From Pectinophora gossypiella (Eukaryota > Arthropoda > Insecta > Lepidoptera > Gelechiidae): a DNA stretch of 64,000 nt. Of this stretch, positions 63,444 to 64,000 are shown in pieces. The notes under the pieces were generated by a model. It did no database searches. It was given only the letters and a program-made list of their open reading frames with translations, and was not told where the DNA came from. The DNA lies in assembly GCF_024362695.1 (NCBI RefSeq), contig NC_065406.1, forward strand, positions 17,007,545-17,071,544. The letters run 5' to 3'. Position 1 is the stretch's first letter; each line of letters opens with the position of its first letter. The position numbers and the translations under genes were made by a program.

Positions 63444-63775
63444 GTAAATGTGCCCCCACATAAAAAATGTGTGCCCCCTGTCGTTTCGAAAAAAAATCGA
63501 AAAAACGATTCTTGCTGGGGTAACGTTTTTCTAGCAGGAAAATTCTAAACGAATGATCGGAGAGAGAAAAACTGTGCATGGCCAGATAGCTTATATGTGT
63601 GCCAAAATGTGCCCCCAAAAATAAAATCTGTGCCCCTTCAGATTTTCGAGATATTGCATTTCCTGCTGGAGTAACGTTTTGATGAATAGTATATCTCTAA
63701 AACCATTGCATGTGCCCCTGTAGAATAAACATACGCGAGTAGCTCTTAATGTGTGCCCCTTTGTGCCCCAATTAG
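63444..63775 (+). repeat. TGTGCCCC-rich segment
   Basis: TGTGCCCC occurs seven times on the plus strand (near 63449, 63470, 63607, 63630, 63710, 63752 and 63761), plus a TGTGCCAAA variant. GCTGGGGTAACGTTTT near 63515 and GCTGGAGTAACGTTTT near 63666 also repeat. It looks like degenerate long-period repeats, perhaps the edge of an element continuing past the window. Confidence 0.6.
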
Positions 63776-64000
63776 ATTTTAGAAAATATTTATAGTTTTC
63801 AAGTTATCGCGGTTTTATGAAAACCCGAAAAAACATCGCAGCGCCTAAATGAGACAAGGCATAACTTCGCTGAAAACTGTATTCGGTCTTTCTTGACGCT
63901 AATAATAACCATACAAAGTTTCAAAAATGTTCATGCATGCGTTTTTGAATAATCTTGCTAAAAGTAAAAACGATGGTGTCATAACTTTGACGGCAAAATA
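63776..64000. other. Window end, possibly the same element
   Basis: Sequence such as CAAGTTATCGCGGTTTTATG and ATAACTTCGCTGAAAAC has the same flavour as the preceding block, but no repeat partner is visible. Confidence 0.3.

Overview
The window looks like AT-rich, gene-poor nuclear DNA of a moth or butterfly (Lepidoptera). The evidence is the repeat content: tRNA-headed and tRNA/5S-headed SINEs, RTE-, Jockey- and CR1-like LINE tails and palindromic MITEs of kinds I recognise from lepidopteran genomes. I see no host protein-coding gene, tRNA gene or rRNA gene that I can defend. The only long coding frame is a 5'-truncated LINE reverse transcriptase at 39352-40563.

Working labels, used throughout and not official names. 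SINE-A, SINE-C and SINE-D share a central block (CGTGCTTCGGAAGGCACG, then GTTAAGCCGTTGGTCCCGG). SINE-A and SINE-C have tRNA-like heads; SINE-D has a tRNA box A followed by a 5S-rRNA-derived segment. SINE-B is a fourth dispersed family. LINE-E, K, L and T are recognised by the C-terminal ends of their ORF2; LINE-J and several others by their 3' tails. MITE-A, H, P, Q and S are short inverted-repeat elements. LIR-1 and LIR-2 are twin 2.6 kb palindromes, LIR-3 is a 1.46 kb palindrome with an 8 bp target duplication, and LIR-4 is a small palindrome. Retroposon-R is a 0.4 kb poly(A)-tailed element. Families G, I, M and O are dispersed repeats I cannot classify.

Layout. 1-5.8 kb: MITE-A, SINE fragments, LIR-4, SINE-C, SINE-D and LINE ends. 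7.2-9.8 kb: LIR-1. 10-15 kb: MITE-P remains, LINE fragments, LIR-3, then a 0.5 kb tandem duplication. 17-18.4 kb: two Retroposon-R copies. 20-29.2 kb: nested SINE, LINE and MITE insertions, a TTTC microsatellite, MITE-A and dimeric MITE-P. 29.4-30 kb: a cluster of TATCGATA sites. 30-39 kb: mostly AT-rich unique sequence with LINE tails. 39.3-40.8 kb: Jockey/CR1-like reverse transcriptase. 41-49 kb: MITE-Q, MITE-S and more SINEs and LINE ends. 51-54 kb: nested insertions. 56.8-59.4 kb: LIR-2. 60-64 kb: SINEs, LINE-L, LINE-K and a TGTGCCCC-rich segment.

The strongest observations are the LIR-1/LIR-2 pair (two direct-orientation copies of a palindrome whose arms are themselves tandem dimers), LIR-3, the tRNA/5S chimeric SINE with conserved 5S promoter spacing, the shared 3' end of SINE-C, SINE-D and LINE-E, and a series of insertions that can be ordered by their target-site duplications (TSDs). 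All element calls rest on repeat comparison inside this window plus remembered family features; no database search was possible.
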